Below, in pieces: positions 1 to 9,218 of a stretch of 64,000 bases of DNA (positions within the stretch are counted from its first letter, which is position 1; each line of letters opens with the position of its first letter). Location: contig NZ_SUKA01000011.1 of assembly GCF_005049105.1 (NCBI RefSeq), positions 62,001 through 126,000 of the forward strand, in the 5' to 3' direction. Source of the stretch: Sphingobacterium alkalisoli (lineage in GTDB: Bacteria > Bacteroidota > Bacteroidia > Sphingobacteriales > Sphingobacteriaceae). Below the pieces are notes generated by a model. That model was not told the DNA's origin. It did no database searches and was given only the letters and a program-made list of their open reading frames with translations. Both the position numbers and the translations under genes were made by a program.

Positions 1-240
1 ATCTATATAAGAAGGCAGGGCTAAACAGTCTTTTTTCAACTTATGAACTTGTATATTTTTTGGAATGACTAACGTTAAATCGTCAAATTTTGCAATCTCC
101 TTAATCTTATTACCCCTTATCCAAATTCCAGCATGTTCAACGATCTCCAATTGGCTGTCCAACAGCGCTCCTTTATCTGGTAGATTACGCATGGTCAACA
201 ATTGCTTAAAGGGCCCTATTAATATCTCCTTTTGTTTCAT
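1..240 (-). CDS. hutI: imidazolonepropionase HutI, N-terminal part (runs off the window)
   Basis: The first 80 codons of a gene that continues beyond base 1. HutI hydrolyses imidazolonepropionate to formiminoglutamate, the third step of histidine degradation, in the cytoplasm. The protein starts MKQKEILIGPFKQLLTMRN, and the IGPF-Q-LTM-NLP start, the QLEIVEHAGIWIRGNKI stretch and the final LALPSYID fit the amidohydrolase fold just before its metal-binding HxH motif, which would lie outside the window. The ATG is two bases after the hutH stop, so the two genes are cotranscribed. Identification rests on the N-terminal pattern and the hut context; I am fairly sure. Confidence 0.85.
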   Translation of the reverse strand, partial: MKQKEILIGPFKQLLTMRNLPDKGALLDSQLEIVEHAGIWIRGNKIKEIAKFDDLTLVIPKNIQVHKLKKDCLALPSYID

Positions 241-242
241 TC

Positions 243-1811
243 TTAAAAATGTTCAAAATATTCAACTCCATTGCCAAATACACCCACATTGTGCGAGGTA
301 GCAGCATCCTTAGCTATATCGATAAGCGTTCCAGACTTTATCATCTGTAAAGCCACATCTAAAAGTTCTTGCATGGATTGATCCTCTTCTATATGTGGTA
401 TATGCTTACGAATGTGTTGATGAATAGCCTCGATTATCGGAGTAGACTGAAGGGGGTAATGATAGTCTTTTGCCTGCGATGCGCATAGCAATTCAATACT
501 CAATATCTTTTCTACGTTATCGATCACCTGTAACAACTTTCGTCCCGAAATGGATCCCATACTCACATGATCTTCTTGCCCCATCGATGTCGGAATACTA
601 TCGGCACTAGCAGGGAAACATAGACCCTTGTTTTCACTTGCTAGTGCTGCCGTAGTATATTGCAAGATCATAAAACCTGAATTAAGTCCCGTTGCCTTCA
701 TTAATAAGCGTGGGACACCGTTTGTTTGGCCTTCGAGCGACAAATAGACCCGTCGATCCGAAACATTGCCCAACTCTGAAACCGCCAATGTAGCATAATC
801 TAAAGGTAGTGCTAGAGGCTGTCCATGAAAATTCCCGCCACTTATTGTCAATTGGCTATTAACAATAACGGGATTGTCGGTGACGGAATTGATTTCAGTT
901 TCTACAATCTCCTTGAAATGTAGCCAGGCATTTCTAGAAGCACCATGTATCTGAGGTATACATCGCAGTGAGTAAGGGTCTTGAACCCGTGTACAATTTT
1001 TGTGGGACTCTAATATGTCAGATCCTTTCAACAGGTTATAAATCGTAGAAGCGACATACGTGTTTCCTTTATAAGGCCGCAATTGGTGCAGTTCGGGATA
1101 GAATGGTTTTATTGAGCCGTTCAGCCCCTCGAGCATGAGTGTAGCAATTAAATCTGCATTATTCATCAATCTATTCATATCTACGACAGCCCTTACGCCA
1201 TGGGCTGCCATAAACTGTGTTCCATTGATGAGCGCCAGACCTTCCTTAGCACCTAGTGTTATAGGTGCTATGCCAAATGATTCTAGTACGGAGGATACGT
1301 CGACCACTTCGCCTTCAAAAAACACTTTTCCTAAACCAATTAATGGCAAAAAGAGATGTGATAACGGAGCCAAATCACCTGATGCCCCCACAGAGCCCTG
1401 TTTGGGTACTACGGGAATTACGTCGTGTTCAATGTGCCAAATAATGCGTTCGAGCGTACTCAATTGTACACCAGAAAACCCTTTTGCCAAAGCATGCACC
1501 TTCAGGATCAACATCAATTTAGAAAGTTCTTTATCGATAGGCTCTCCAACTCCCACTGCATGGCTCTTTAAAATATTTTCTTGCAGTTTTCGCGTATCAT
1601 ATGTATCGATAAGTGTTGTACATAGCGGTCCGAATCCGGTATTGATTCCATATACAACTTTACCTGCATCAACAATTTCTTGGACATACGCTGTACTTTG
1701 ATTTATTTCTTGTCTCGTTGCATCTATCAATATACCTTTAACTTTACCATGTCCAATAGCTAATGCCAACGAACTGGTCATTGTATCCTTACCGTATTTA
1801 AATGTGTTCAT
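243..1811 (-). CDS. hutH: histidine ammonia-lyase
   Basis: Deaminates L-histidine to urocanate, the first step of histidine degradation. It is 522 residues, close to the usual 500-510. The Ala-Ser-Gly that cyclises into the MIO electrophile is at residues 143-145 in GSVGASGDLAPLSH, and the active-site loop YGINTGFG is at 54-61. The SH pair at 83-84 is the form seen in histidine lyases rather than phenylalanine lyases, which supports the substrate. The start at 1811 keeps the family's FxYGKDT beginning; ATG at residue 11 is less likely. It is followed directly by hutI and is divergent from a LysR-type gene, with a palindrome in the 77-base gap. No hutU or hutG is visible; they may lie outside the window. 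Confidence 0.96.
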   Translation of the reverse strand: MNTFKYGKDTMTSSLALAIGHGKVKGILIDATRQEINQSTAYVQEIVDAGKVVYGINTGFGPLCTTLIDTYDTRKLQENILKSHAVGVGEPIDKELSKLMLILKVHALAKGFSGVQLSTLERIIWHIEHDVIPVVPKQGSVGASGDLAPLSHLFLPLIGLGKVFFEGEVVDVSSVLESFGIAPITLGAKEGLALINGTQFMAAHGVRAVVDMNRLMNNADLIATLMLEGLNGSIKPFYPELHQLRPYKGNTYVASTIYNLLKGSDILESHKNCTRVQDPYSLRCIPQIHGASRNAWLHFKEIVETEINSVTDNPVIVNSQLTISGGNFHGQPLALPLDYATLAVSELGNVSDRRVYLSLEGQTNGVPRLLMKATGLNSGFMILQYTTAALASENKGLCFPASADSIPTSMGQEDHVSMGSISGRKLLQVIDNVEKILSIELLCASQAKDYHYPLQSTPIIEAIHQHIRKHIPHIEEDQSMQELLDVALQMIKSGTLIDIAKDAATSHNVGVFGNGVEYFEHF

Positions 1812-1829
1812 CGTTTGTACTGTTTAATT

Positions 1830-1837
1830 CAAATTTA
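1830..1837 (-). promoter_or_regulatory. putative hutH promoter -7 box
   Basis: On the minus strand this reads TAAATTTG, a perfect match to the Bacteroidota -7 consensus TAnnTTTG, 19-26 bases before the hutH start. No TTG lies 20 bases further upstream (TAC stands there), so the -33 element is weak. That fits a promoter needing an activator, such as the divergent LysR-type protein. Confidence 0.5.
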
Positions 1838-1847
1838 CCTGCTATAT

Positions 1848-1886
1848 TTGATAATTAGTAATACCATTTTTATCAACAATTGATAA
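1848..1886. promoter_or_regulatory. putative LysR-family operator in the hutH/lysR intergenic region
   Basis: A 17-base perfect palindrome, TTATCAA-CAA-TTGATAA, lies at 1870-1886, and a third copy of the half-site TTGATAA lies at 1848-1854, 32 bases (about three helical turns) from the copy at 1880-1886. If hutH transcription starts near 1823, the palindrome is centred near -55 and the lone half-site near -28. This resembles the recognition-site plus activation-site layout of LysR-type regulators. The sequence pattern is observed; the binding protein is inferred from the adjacent gene. Confidence 0.55.
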
Positions 1887-1888
1887 CC

Positions 1889-2770
1889 ATGAATTATCAG
1901 ATAGAATTAAGACACCTTATATATTTCCAGACACTAGCAGAAGAATTACATTTTCGTAAGGCAGCGGAAAGATTGTTTATTTCACAGCCGGGACTTACAC
2001 GTCAAATAAAACAGCTGGAAGACATTTATCAAGTCAAGTTATTTGATAGAGGGAAGCGCTTTGTTCGGCTAACCGAAGCCGGACAATATATGAAGGCGGA
2101 AGTAAGTGCAATTCTACAACAGGTGCGGCAGATGGAGGAGCAGCTTATAAAAATAGGCGAGGGCAAGCAAGCTTCACTACGAATAGGCTTTATCGGTTCG
2201 GCAGTACAAGGAGTTTTGCCTGATATATTACTGAAAATAAAACAACTATTTCCTTTAATGGATATTACCTTGCAAGAACTCTCCAACGAAATACAATTGG
2301 ATCTATTGTCTAAAAATGAACTCGAATTTGGTTTCATCAGAATAAATAGTAATCCCACAAACCTGCAACTAAAACCATTGCTAACCGAACACTTTAGCTT
2401 GGTAGTTCCCAACAACTATCCTATCCAAAGCGATAATTTCACCTCACTGGAAGCATTCAAAAATGAATCGTTTATTCTTTTTTCTAAAGAATACAGCTCA
2501 ACGTATTATGATCTGGTGATGAGTATATTTAAAGACCATAGCTTCGCACCCAATGTCGCTTTAAGATCGGTGAATGCGTTGAGTATATTTAGCCTGGTGG
2601 CCCAAGGTTTAGGTGTGGCTATTGTACCGACCTCGCTGAAAAAAGGATATGAAATAGCCGTCAAATTTATTGAACTCGATACCATTCCACAACGGACCAC
2701 ACTATCATTAGCTTGGAATGAAACAAATAGAAACGTTGGGATACCACTCTTTTTAGAAGCATTGGAATAA
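1889..2770 (+). CDS. LysR-family transcriptional regulator, probable regulator of hut genes
   Basis: A winged helix-turn-helix covers about residues 1-65 (FQTLAEELHFRKAAERLFIS, then QPGLTRQIKQLE), followed by a LysR substrate-binding domain at about 90-290. The 293-residue length is normal for the family. The ATG at 1889 was chosen over an in-frame TTG at 1880, because the ATG gives the usual short N-terminus and the TTG lies inside the palindrome. It is divergent from hutH and shares its 77-base control region, the classic arrangement for a LysR regulator and its target. Histidine or urocanate as inducer is inference. A hairpin at 2844-2882 may end the transcript. Confidence 0.9.
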   Translation: MNYQIELRHLIYFQTLAEELHFRKAAERLFISQPGLTRQIKQLEDIYQVKLFDRGKRFVRLTEAGQYMKAEVSAILQQVRQMEEQLIKIGEGKQASLRIGFIGSAVQGVLPDILLKIKQLFPLMDITLQELSNEIQLDLLSKNELEFGFIRINSNPTNLQLKPLLTEHFSLVVPNNYPIQSDNFTSLEAFKNESFILFSKEYSSTYYDLVMSIFKDHSFAPNVALRSVNALSIFSLVAQGLGVAIVPTSLKKGYEIAVKFIELDTIPQRTTLSLAWNETNRNVGIPLFLEALE

Positions 2771-2843
2771 TTTTGCGCCTCTATGAAGGCCCACTATTTT
2801 TAGCAATTGACATATAATTTCGAGATTTGTATTACACTGTTAA

Positions 2844-2882
2844 GAAACACGACACGCATGGAATACTTGCGCGTCGTGTTTC
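2844..2882. terminator. hairpin between convergent lysR and hppA
   Basis: GAAACACGAC pairs with GTCGTGTTTC, followed inward by one A/C mismatch and a CGC/GCG pair, around an 11-base loop. It lies between the 3' ends of two convergent genes. The + strand tail is only moderately T-rich (TCTATATTTAATTT), and the - strand tail is not a T-run. It is probably a shared terminator. Confidence 0.6.
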
Positions 2883-2894
2883 TCTATATTTAAT

Positions 2895-5123
2895 TTACTT
2901 AATATCATTAACTTTTTCTACCCGAACTATTTTATGCGTCGCTTTCTTTTGCTTCGTGAGTTGTACCGTATGATTACCTAGAAGCGGCGCTATAACTAAG
3001 CCTACTAAACAAGTTAATTTAATTAAAATATTCATAGAAGGGCCTGATGTATCTTTAAACGGGTCACCCACGGTGTCTCCTGTCACCGCAGCTTTGTGTG
3101 CTTCGGAGCCTTTATAAGTCATTTCTCCGTTTATTTCTACCCCCGCTTCAAAAGATTTCTTTGCATTGTCCCAAGCACCTCCGGCGTTATTCTGGAAAAT
3201 AGCCCACAGCACACCTGAGACGGCTACCCCTGCCATATACGCTCCTAACGCCTCGGCCCCCATCACAAAGCCAACAATTATTGGCGTGATGATCGTCATG
3301 GCGCCTGGCAACATCATCTCCCGTAACGCAGCTTTGGTTGATATCTCTACACATTTACCATATTCGGGCTGTCCTGTCCCTTCCAATATTCCCGGAATCT
3401 CCCTGAATTGACGGCGTACTTCATTCACCATATCCATTGCAGCCTTACCCACGGACTGCATCGCCAATGCCGAAAAAACAACAGGAATCATTCCACCTAT
3501 AAATAATGCCGCCAACACATCCGCTTTAAAAATGTTAATTCCGTCAATGCCAGTAAATGTTACGTAAGCCGCGAATAATGCAAGTGCCGTCAACGCTGCT
3601 GACGCTATCGCAAATCCCTTTCCTACGGCAGCTGTTGTATTTCCTACAGAATCTAATACATCAGTACGCTGGCGAACCTCTTTCGGTAGCTCACTCATTT
3701 CGGCGATTCCCCCTGCATTATCGGCAATAGGGCCAAATGCATCTATCGCCAACTGCATGGCTGTAGTGGCCATCATCGCGGATGCAGCGATAGCTACACC
3801 ATAGAAACCAGCTAAGGAATAGGATCCCCAAATTGCAAAGGCGAATAATAAAACGGAAGAAAATGTTGACATCATTCCTGTAGCCAATCCAGCGATGATA
3901 TTGGTTCCTGCACCGGTAGAAGAATTTCGAACAATATTCAAAACAGGCTTTTTTCCTAATCCTGTATAATACTCGGTGAATGCGGAGATCAATCCGCCTA
4001 CTGCCAGTCCCACAAGGGTAGCGTAAAATATATTCATCCGTGGCACATCTTTGTATCCCTCGCCAAAAAATTTCATCTGAATCGTTTCTGGCAACATATA
4101 AGTAATAAGGCAAAAGCAAGCCACAATCGTTAAAAAAATCGCTACCCAATTGCCTGTATTTAATGCTTTCTGTACCTGAGCCTCTTTCGCATCATTATTT
4201 GCTATTTTCACGAAAAATGTTCCGATGATAGATGCTAAGATTCCCACCCCCGCTATCACAATTGGTAGAAGGATGGGGCCCATACCTTGAAAAGCGTCGG
4301 TATATGCTATGCCCGTTGCTTCACTCATATCTTTTATAATATAATTGCCCAATACCATAGAAGCTAATACGGTAGCGACATAAGAACCAAATAAATCTGC
4401 ACCCATTCCAGCTACATCGCCCACGTTATCTCCGACATTATCAGCAATGGTTGCAGGATTACGTGGATCATCTTCTGGTATACCCGCTTCAACCTTACCT
4501 ACCAAATCTGCTCCGACATCGGCGGCTTTGGTATATATACCACCTCCAACGCGTGCGAACAACGCGATAGACTCTGCTCCCAACGAAAACCCGGCAAGAG
4601 CTTCTAAAACGACCGTCATCTCACCATAAAAATTTCCACCTTCGGTGAGAAACATTTTTAAGAAAAGTAAAAAGAAAATACTTAATCCGAGCACCGCTAG
4701 TCCCGCCACGCCTAATCCCATTACAGTCCCTCCAGAAAAAGACACTTTCAATGCTTGAGGCAGGCTGGTTCTCGCAGCTTGGGTCGTGCGGACATTACTT
4801 TTGGTTGCAATGCGCATACCTATATTTCCGGCTAGCGCCGAAAAAAAAGCACCAAATATAAACGCTACAACAATAATCCAGTGCGTGGTATCTACCAACG
4901 TAGACACTATGAAGAGCGCTATGGAGGCAATAGCAACAAAAATCAAAAGAATACGGTACTCTGCTTTTAAAAAAGCGAGTGCGCCCTCTTGAATACTTTT
5001 AGCTATAGTCTGCATACGAGCGTCTCCGGCATCTTGTCTGCTGACCCACGTCGCTTTCGTCATCATATAAATAAGTCCCAAAACAGCTAAAACTGCGGGT
5101 AAATAAATAATATAGTTTTCCAT
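2895..5123 (-). CDS. hppA: membrane-bound ion-pumping inorganic pyrophosphatase
   Basis: Couples hydrolysis of cytoplasmic pyrophosphate to H+ or Na+ export. It is 742 residues with about 15-16 hydrophobic segments. The pyrophosphate/Mg site is clear: DVGADLVGKVEAGIPEDDPR, then NPATIADNVGDNVGDVAGMG. The segment GNTTAAVGKGFAIASAAL has Ala where K+-independent enzymes have Lys (GNTTKA), so a K+-dependent type is predicted. I cannot decide the pumped ion by eye. The last 30 or so residues form a Lys-rich tail beyond the usual last helix. It follows recQ on the same strand after 93 bases, so it may have its own promoter. A hairpin at 2844-2882 lies downstream. Confidence 0.95.
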   Translation of the reverse strand: MENYIIYLPAVLAVLGLIYMMTKATWVSRQDAGDARMQTIAKSIQEGALAFLKAEYRILLIFVAIASIALFIVSTLVDTTHWIIVVAFIFGAFFSALAGNIGMRIATKSNVRTTQAARTSLPQALKVSFSGGTVMGLGVAGLAVLGLSIFFLLFLKMFLTEGGNFYGEMTVVLEALAGFSLGAESIALFARVGGGIYTKAADVGADLVGKVEAGIPEDDPRNPATIADNVGDNVGDVAGMGADLFGSYVATVLASMVLGNYIIKDMSEATGIAYTDAFQGMGPILLPIVIAGVGILASIIGTFFVKIANNDAKEAQVQKALNTGNWVAIFLTIVACFCLITYMLPETIQMKFFGEGYKDVPRMNIFYATLVGLAVGGLISAFTEYYTGLGKKPVLNIVRNSSTGAGTNIIAGLATGMMSTFSSVLLFAFAIWGSYSLAGFYGVAIAASAMMATTAMQLAIDAFGPIADNAGGIAEMSELPKEVRQRTDVLDSVGNTTAAVGKGFAIASAALTALALFAAYVTFTGIDGINIFKADVLAALFIGGMIPVVFSALAMQSVGKAAMDMVNEVRRQFREIPGILEGTGQPEYGKCVEISTKAALREMMLPGAMTIITPIIVGFVMGAEALGAYMAGVAVSGVLWAIFQNNAGGAWDNAKKSFEAGVEINGEMTYKGSEAHKAAVTGDTVGDPFKDTSGPSMNILIKLTCLVGLVIAPLLGNHTVQLTKQKKATHKIVRVEKVNDIK

Positions 5124-5216
5124 ACAAAGTTTATTTGGTTATTAGTTAAAGCTATTAAAAAATCTGGGAGAAATAAAATGCTTTAACAAATTCTTTTTGA
5201 ATATATTCTAAAGTCG

Positions 5217-7115
5217 TTATCTTCCTATCCAATAATACATTTCCTCTTCTACTCTTACTTCGTCTTCTTCGATGAGTTCTCTGAGGATTTTGATCTTGTC
5301 ATTTTCTCTTCCGATAGAGATGTTGTCGATTAATTCGTGTAGAAGCAGTGCTTTTTCTATAAGTAGTACTCGAATTTCTTGACGGATTTTTCCCGTTTGT
5401 CCTTCTTTGTGCTTTCGTACCAAGCACAAATCGCATTCTCCACACGGTTCGGCATTTTCTTCTCCAAAGTAGTGTAACAAAGCTATACTTCGGCATTCTT
5501 TTGTATCCAAGTAATAATAAATTGCTTTCAGTTGTTCTTCTTTGATTTGCTTCCGTTCCTGAATAAAATCAATATCAATGTAGAGGTTCTTATAATCTAC
5601 CCGACTTTGTAAAAATTGGAGCTGAGGTTTATCCGTACTTTTAATATACGAACTTATCTGTTGCTTTTCTAATCCAATAAGCAATTCTACTACAACATCG
5701 AAAGGAATACCTAGCTTTTTAGCAAATTCAAACTCATTAATAGGAACATATAAATCGAAGACCCCTCCATATGTTCGTAAAATAACTTTTATCAGTGAAT
5801 CGTACTTAGCAGATTGAACTTGAAACTTATATAACTCTTGGTAATCTACTTCAAATTTAAAGCGAGAAGGTATATATACTGCTTCAGAAACCGCCAACCA
5901 CCCGTCTCTTTCCAAAAATTTTAGTGCACTGATTGTCTGCAAAAGGTCTGTTTCATATTTTTTGCAGAAATCGACAATATCGAAATCGAAGGTCGCACCA
6001 CTCCCAGCTCCATAAGCAATCTGATAATAATTACCTAAACAATGATATACCTTTTGAATAAAAGAAATTGCGGGGAAACTAGATGTTAACGTAGTCCACA
6101 ATCGATCACGATCATCTTGTCGATAGAGCATGACTGGAAACGCTTTTTTATCGTCTCGACCGGCTCTTCCGGCTTCTTGATAATACGCCTCCAAGGAATC
6201 TGGAATATCCAAATGAATTACAAAACGTACGTCGGATTTATCGATTCCCATCCCAAAAGCATTGGTTGCTACAATTACACGAGTTTTGTTTGACATCCAT
6301 GCATTTTGCTTTTGTGCTCTATCCTTAAGAGCCAAACCTGCGTGGTAATAGTCTGCAGGCACACCATGATTAACCAATACTCGCGCTACTTCCTGTGTTT
6401 CGCGCCTATTTCGCACATACACGACCCCACTGCCCCCCATCTTCTTGATAATTCGAAGCATACGCCCCATTTTATCCTCTTCTTCAAACGCCATATAGCC
6501 CAGATTAGGCCTTGCAAAGCTTTTGCTTAATACATTGGGGACTTTAAAATGAAGTTGTGCTTGTATATCCTTTATTACACGGGATGTTGCTGTCGCGGTA
6601 AGTGCCAAAATGGGGACAGTGGGATGTAAGTCACGTAATTGATTTAATTGTAAATAAGATGGTCTAAAATCATATCCCCATTGCGAAATACAATGGGCTT
6701 CATCTATTGCAAATAGGTTGACTTTCATATACCTAATTCGCTCCCTTACCAACTCAGAGTATAGGCGTTCTGGTGCTAAATAGAGAAATTTAATGTTTCC
6801 AAAAACACAGTTATCCAATGCAATATCAACCTCTCGATAAGACATTCCTGAAAAAATCGCAAGGGCTTCGATTCCTCTTCCGCGTAAATGTTCAACCTGA
6901 TCTTTCATCAACGCAATTAGCGGACTGATGACGATACAAATACCTTCTTTCATCATCGCAGGAACTTGGAAGCAGATCGACTTGCCGCCACCGGTCGGCA
7001 TCAGGGCGAGCGTATCTCTTCCTTGTAAAACAGACTGAACAATATCCTCCTGTAAAGGTCTGAATTTATCAAACCCCCAGTATTGCTTTAGTACCGAAAG
7101 AATATTCTGTTCCAT
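5217..7115 (-). CDS. recQ: ATP-dependent DNA helicase RecQ (short form without HRDC domain)
   Basis: A 3'-5' superfamily 2 helicase for DNA repair and recombination. Walker A is MPTGGGKS (residues 39-46), the DEAH box is at 138-141 in AIDEAHCISQWGYDFR, and motif VI is QEAGRAGRD. The zinc site of the RecQ C-terminal region follows (CRSIALLHYFG, then PCGECDLC). The protein ends after a winged-helix-like segment at 632 residues, with no room for the HRDC domain of the longer RecQ proteins. Its ATG is 3 bases after the comEC stop, so it belongs to that operon; a role on imported DNA is plausible but inferred. Confidence 0.95.
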   Translation of the reverse strand: MEQNILSVLKQYWGFDKFRPLQEDIVQSVLQGRDTLALMPTGGGKSICFQVPAMMKEGICIVISPLIALMKDQVEHLRGRGIEALAIFSGMSYREVDIALDNCVFGNIKFLYLAPERLYSELVRERIRYMKVNLFAIDEAHCISQWGYDFRPSYLQLNQLRDLHPTVPILALTATATSRVIKDIQAQLHFKVPNVLSKSFARPNLGYMAFEEEDKMGRMLRIIKKMGGSGVVYVRNRRETQEVARVLVNHGVPADYYHAGLALKDRAQKQNAWMSNKTRVIVATNAFGMGIDKSDVRFVIHLDIPDSLEAYYQEAGRAGRDDKKAFPVMLYRQDDRDRLWTTLTSSFPAISFIQKVYHCLGNYYQIAYGAGSGATFDFDIVDFCKKYETDLLQTISALKFLERDGWLAVSEAVYIPSRFKFEVDYQELYKFQVQSAKYDSLIKVILRTYGGVFDLYVPINEFEFAKKLGIPFDVVVELLIGLEKQQISSYIKSTDKPQLQFLQSRVDYKNLYIDIDFIQERKQIKEEQLKAIYYYLDTKECRSIALLHYFGEENAEPCGECDLCLVRKHKEGQTGKIRQEIRVLLIEKALLLHELIDNISIGRENDKIKILRELIEEDEVRVEEEMYYWIGR

Positions 7116-7118
7116 ACG

Positions 7119-9218
7119 CTATTGCTCCTCCCAAACATAAGCAAAATTATTTTTTAAGAAATAACTTGAATTGATATTTTCAACTAGTTCTAACTTAATT
7201 TTAGACAGTGTTTTATCCGAATTACTTCCATCAAAAAGAAAAAGCGAAGGATATGTTTGCGATTTCACTTCCGATATTACATTATAGTTGTTTTTTCGCC
7301 ATAAAACAACGTCAATTCCTTTTAAATCAATTTCGTTTAACTTTTTTTCTAAAACTAGAATTTTCTTACTTCCAAGAGATAACATATAATTATTTCGCTG
7401 AGTGGGAGGAATGGTGTAGAATTTTATTTCTTCTTCCCTGGCGTATTGCCGAAGGTGAGGCAACACACTGTATCTAAGTGTGGGATGATTTAAAGAGTCT
7501 AAACTGGAGAATAAGGCAACATTACCATTATGTATTGTAGCTACTCCTAAAGCCGAACGCAGATTGTATACTGCAATCCCTTTGTAAGTCATTTTTTCCA
7601 TTGCCTGAAAAGAAGTCAAAATGGACAACATAAATAACATCATGCAGAGCACCTTGAATGCTTGTTTATTTCTATAATTAAGCGCATAAATCAGAAAGAT
7701 TAGCATCAAAAAAGCGAGTAATACTTCTAAGGGTGCCCAGCTTATGCCTTTTACAGCTGCTACAGGTAATGAGTCGAACCATTTTAAACCGTATAGTGAG
7801 AAACGAATAACATACGCTAAAATCTCGCCTAAACAGCTATTTATCTCGTGAAAAGGAATCAAAGACAATCCTAAACCTAAATACATAATGATTGTACTGG
7901 GTAAGGCAATAAAAAGGTTGGCGAATAAAAAATAAGTAGGGAATTGTCCAAAATAATACAATACAGCTGGCAGGGTGAATAGTTGAGCAGCAAGGGAAAC
8001 ATAGCTGTATTCGACTACCCAACTTAGGTATTTAGACCGCGGTTTATATAGCCTCTTCAATATAGGGTGAAAAATTAGAATACCTGTGATTGCCAAGTAA
8101 GAAAGCTGGAAACCGACATCAAATAAATATTTAGGTTGAAAGAGAAGGATAAAAAACGCAGAAGCAGCAAGCGTATTCAATCCGTTTTGTCTTCGTCCCG
8201 AGCCGACAGAAAACAAGAAGAACGTAATCATGATCCCGGCTCGCAAAATTGGTGGTGCCATACCGGTAAGAATTACATAAGCCCACACGCATAACAAAAT
8301 TATAAAACAACGTATAAATCGCCCGTAAGGAAATCGGTCAATCCAACCCAAACAGACAGTCAAGAAACCAAACACCAACCCTACATGAAGCCCCGAAACA
8401 CTCAAAACATGGATAGTACCAGTATTCGTAAACGCATCTAACGTTGCAGCATCTAGTTGTGATCTAGAACCAAAGATCAGTGCTATAGCCACATGATAAG
8501 CTTCTTCATGTTTAATAAACACCCTAAACTTCGAGACTAACTTTTCCCTTAGGGCTAATGCAAAAGAGAGGATTTTATTCCCAGATCGCTCACCCAACAT
8601 CACATAATCCCCACCTTCTAATAATGATTGATGCCAAATATTCCTATTTTGTAAATATGCCTTATAATTGAACTCTTCCGGGTTATAAGGTGGCGCGAGG
8701 GAATCAAAAGTATTTGAAATAGCAACGTGATCGCCATAATTAAATGATTGGTCAAGAGACGAATCCCGCAACACTGTTACCATTATCTTACCTTCGGACG
8801 CTACATACTTACCCTCCTCTATCAGGTTCGTGACGGACAACGGAAAGCGAATCGTTTTCTGCTTAACGACTGGCTCATCAATGATAATACCTTCCAGTTG
8901 TGAACTTGTGTACCGACTGAAGTGTGTTTCTTTCAAATTCGGAAGTTCCCGGACAATTTGCCAGACGCCTATTAGAAATGAAAAACTATAGAACATAAAA
9001 AAATACACGCCTCTAAAAATTCTTTGTTTCCGGAAGAAAAAGGCCATTATGAAACAAGCTATAACGGAAATTAATATAGAATACAAAAAGGTATATCGTA
9101 TAGCATTCCAAAAAAACATTTGGCTGCAAGCGATTCCAATACAATAAGGTATCACGAGCCTTAAAAATGGTATTTTCTGGATCGAAAAATCTACAATCTG
9201 CCGTTTTACCATTGCCAT
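7119..9218 (-). CDS. comEC: ComEC/Rec2-family DNA uptake channel
   Basis: The inner-membrane channel that carries single-stranded DNA into the cytoplasm during transformation. It is 699 residues with several N-terminal membrane helices, a soluble region at about 100-210 (DUF4131-like), and the Competence core with the signature VLSVSGLHVGLVFG. Another helix cluster and a short C-terminal soluble part follow. The C-terminal portion lacks the metal-binding HxHxDH of ComEC proteins that carry a full metallo-beta-lactamase domain. The start overlaps the end of the upstream helix-hairpin-helix gene by 13 bases, and recQ follows 3 bases later, so these are translationally linked. Confidence 0.93.
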   Translation of the reverse strand: MAMVKRQIVDFSIQKIPFLRLVIPYCIGIACSQMFFWNAIRYTFLYSILISVIACFIMAFFFRKQRIFRGVYFFMFYSFSFLIGVWQIVRELPNLKETHFSRYTSSQLEGIIIDEPVVKQKTIRFPLSVTNLIEEGKYVASEGKIMVTVLRDSSLDQSFNYGDHVAISNTFDSLAPPYNPEEFNYKAYLQNRNIWHQSLLEGGDYVMLGERSGNKILSFALALREKLVSKFRVFIKHEEAYHVAIALIFGSRSQLDAATLDAFTNTGTIHVLSVSGLHVGLVFGFLTVCLGWIDRFPYGRFIRCFIILLCVWAYVILTGMAPPILRAGIMITFFLFSVGSGRRQNGLNTLAASAFFILLFQPKYLFDVGFQLSYLAITGILIFHPILKRLYKPRSKYLSWVVEYSYVSLAAQLFTLPAVLYYFGQFPTYFLFANLFIALPSTIIMYLGLGLSLIPFHEINSCLGEILAYVIRFSLYGLKWFDSLPVAAVKGISWAPLEVLLAFLMLIFLIYALNYRNKQAFKVLCMMLFMLSILTSFQAMEKMTYKGIAVYNLRSALGVATIHNGNVALFSSLDSLNHPTLRYSVLPHLRQYAREEEIKFYTIPPTQRNNYMLSLGSKKILVLEKKLNEIDLKGIDVVLWRKNNYNVISEVKSQTYPSLFLFDGSNSDKTLSKIKLELVENINSSYFLKNNFAYVWEEQ

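Noticed and set aside
1135..1701. 188-codon plus-strand open frame opposite hutH
   Set aside because: It is antisense to a well-conserved enzyme and the translation matches no family pattern.
3718..4149. 143-codon open frame in another minus-strand frame inside hppA
   Set aside because: Shadow of the pyrophosphatase frame; Cys/Tyr/Arg-rich nonsense composition.
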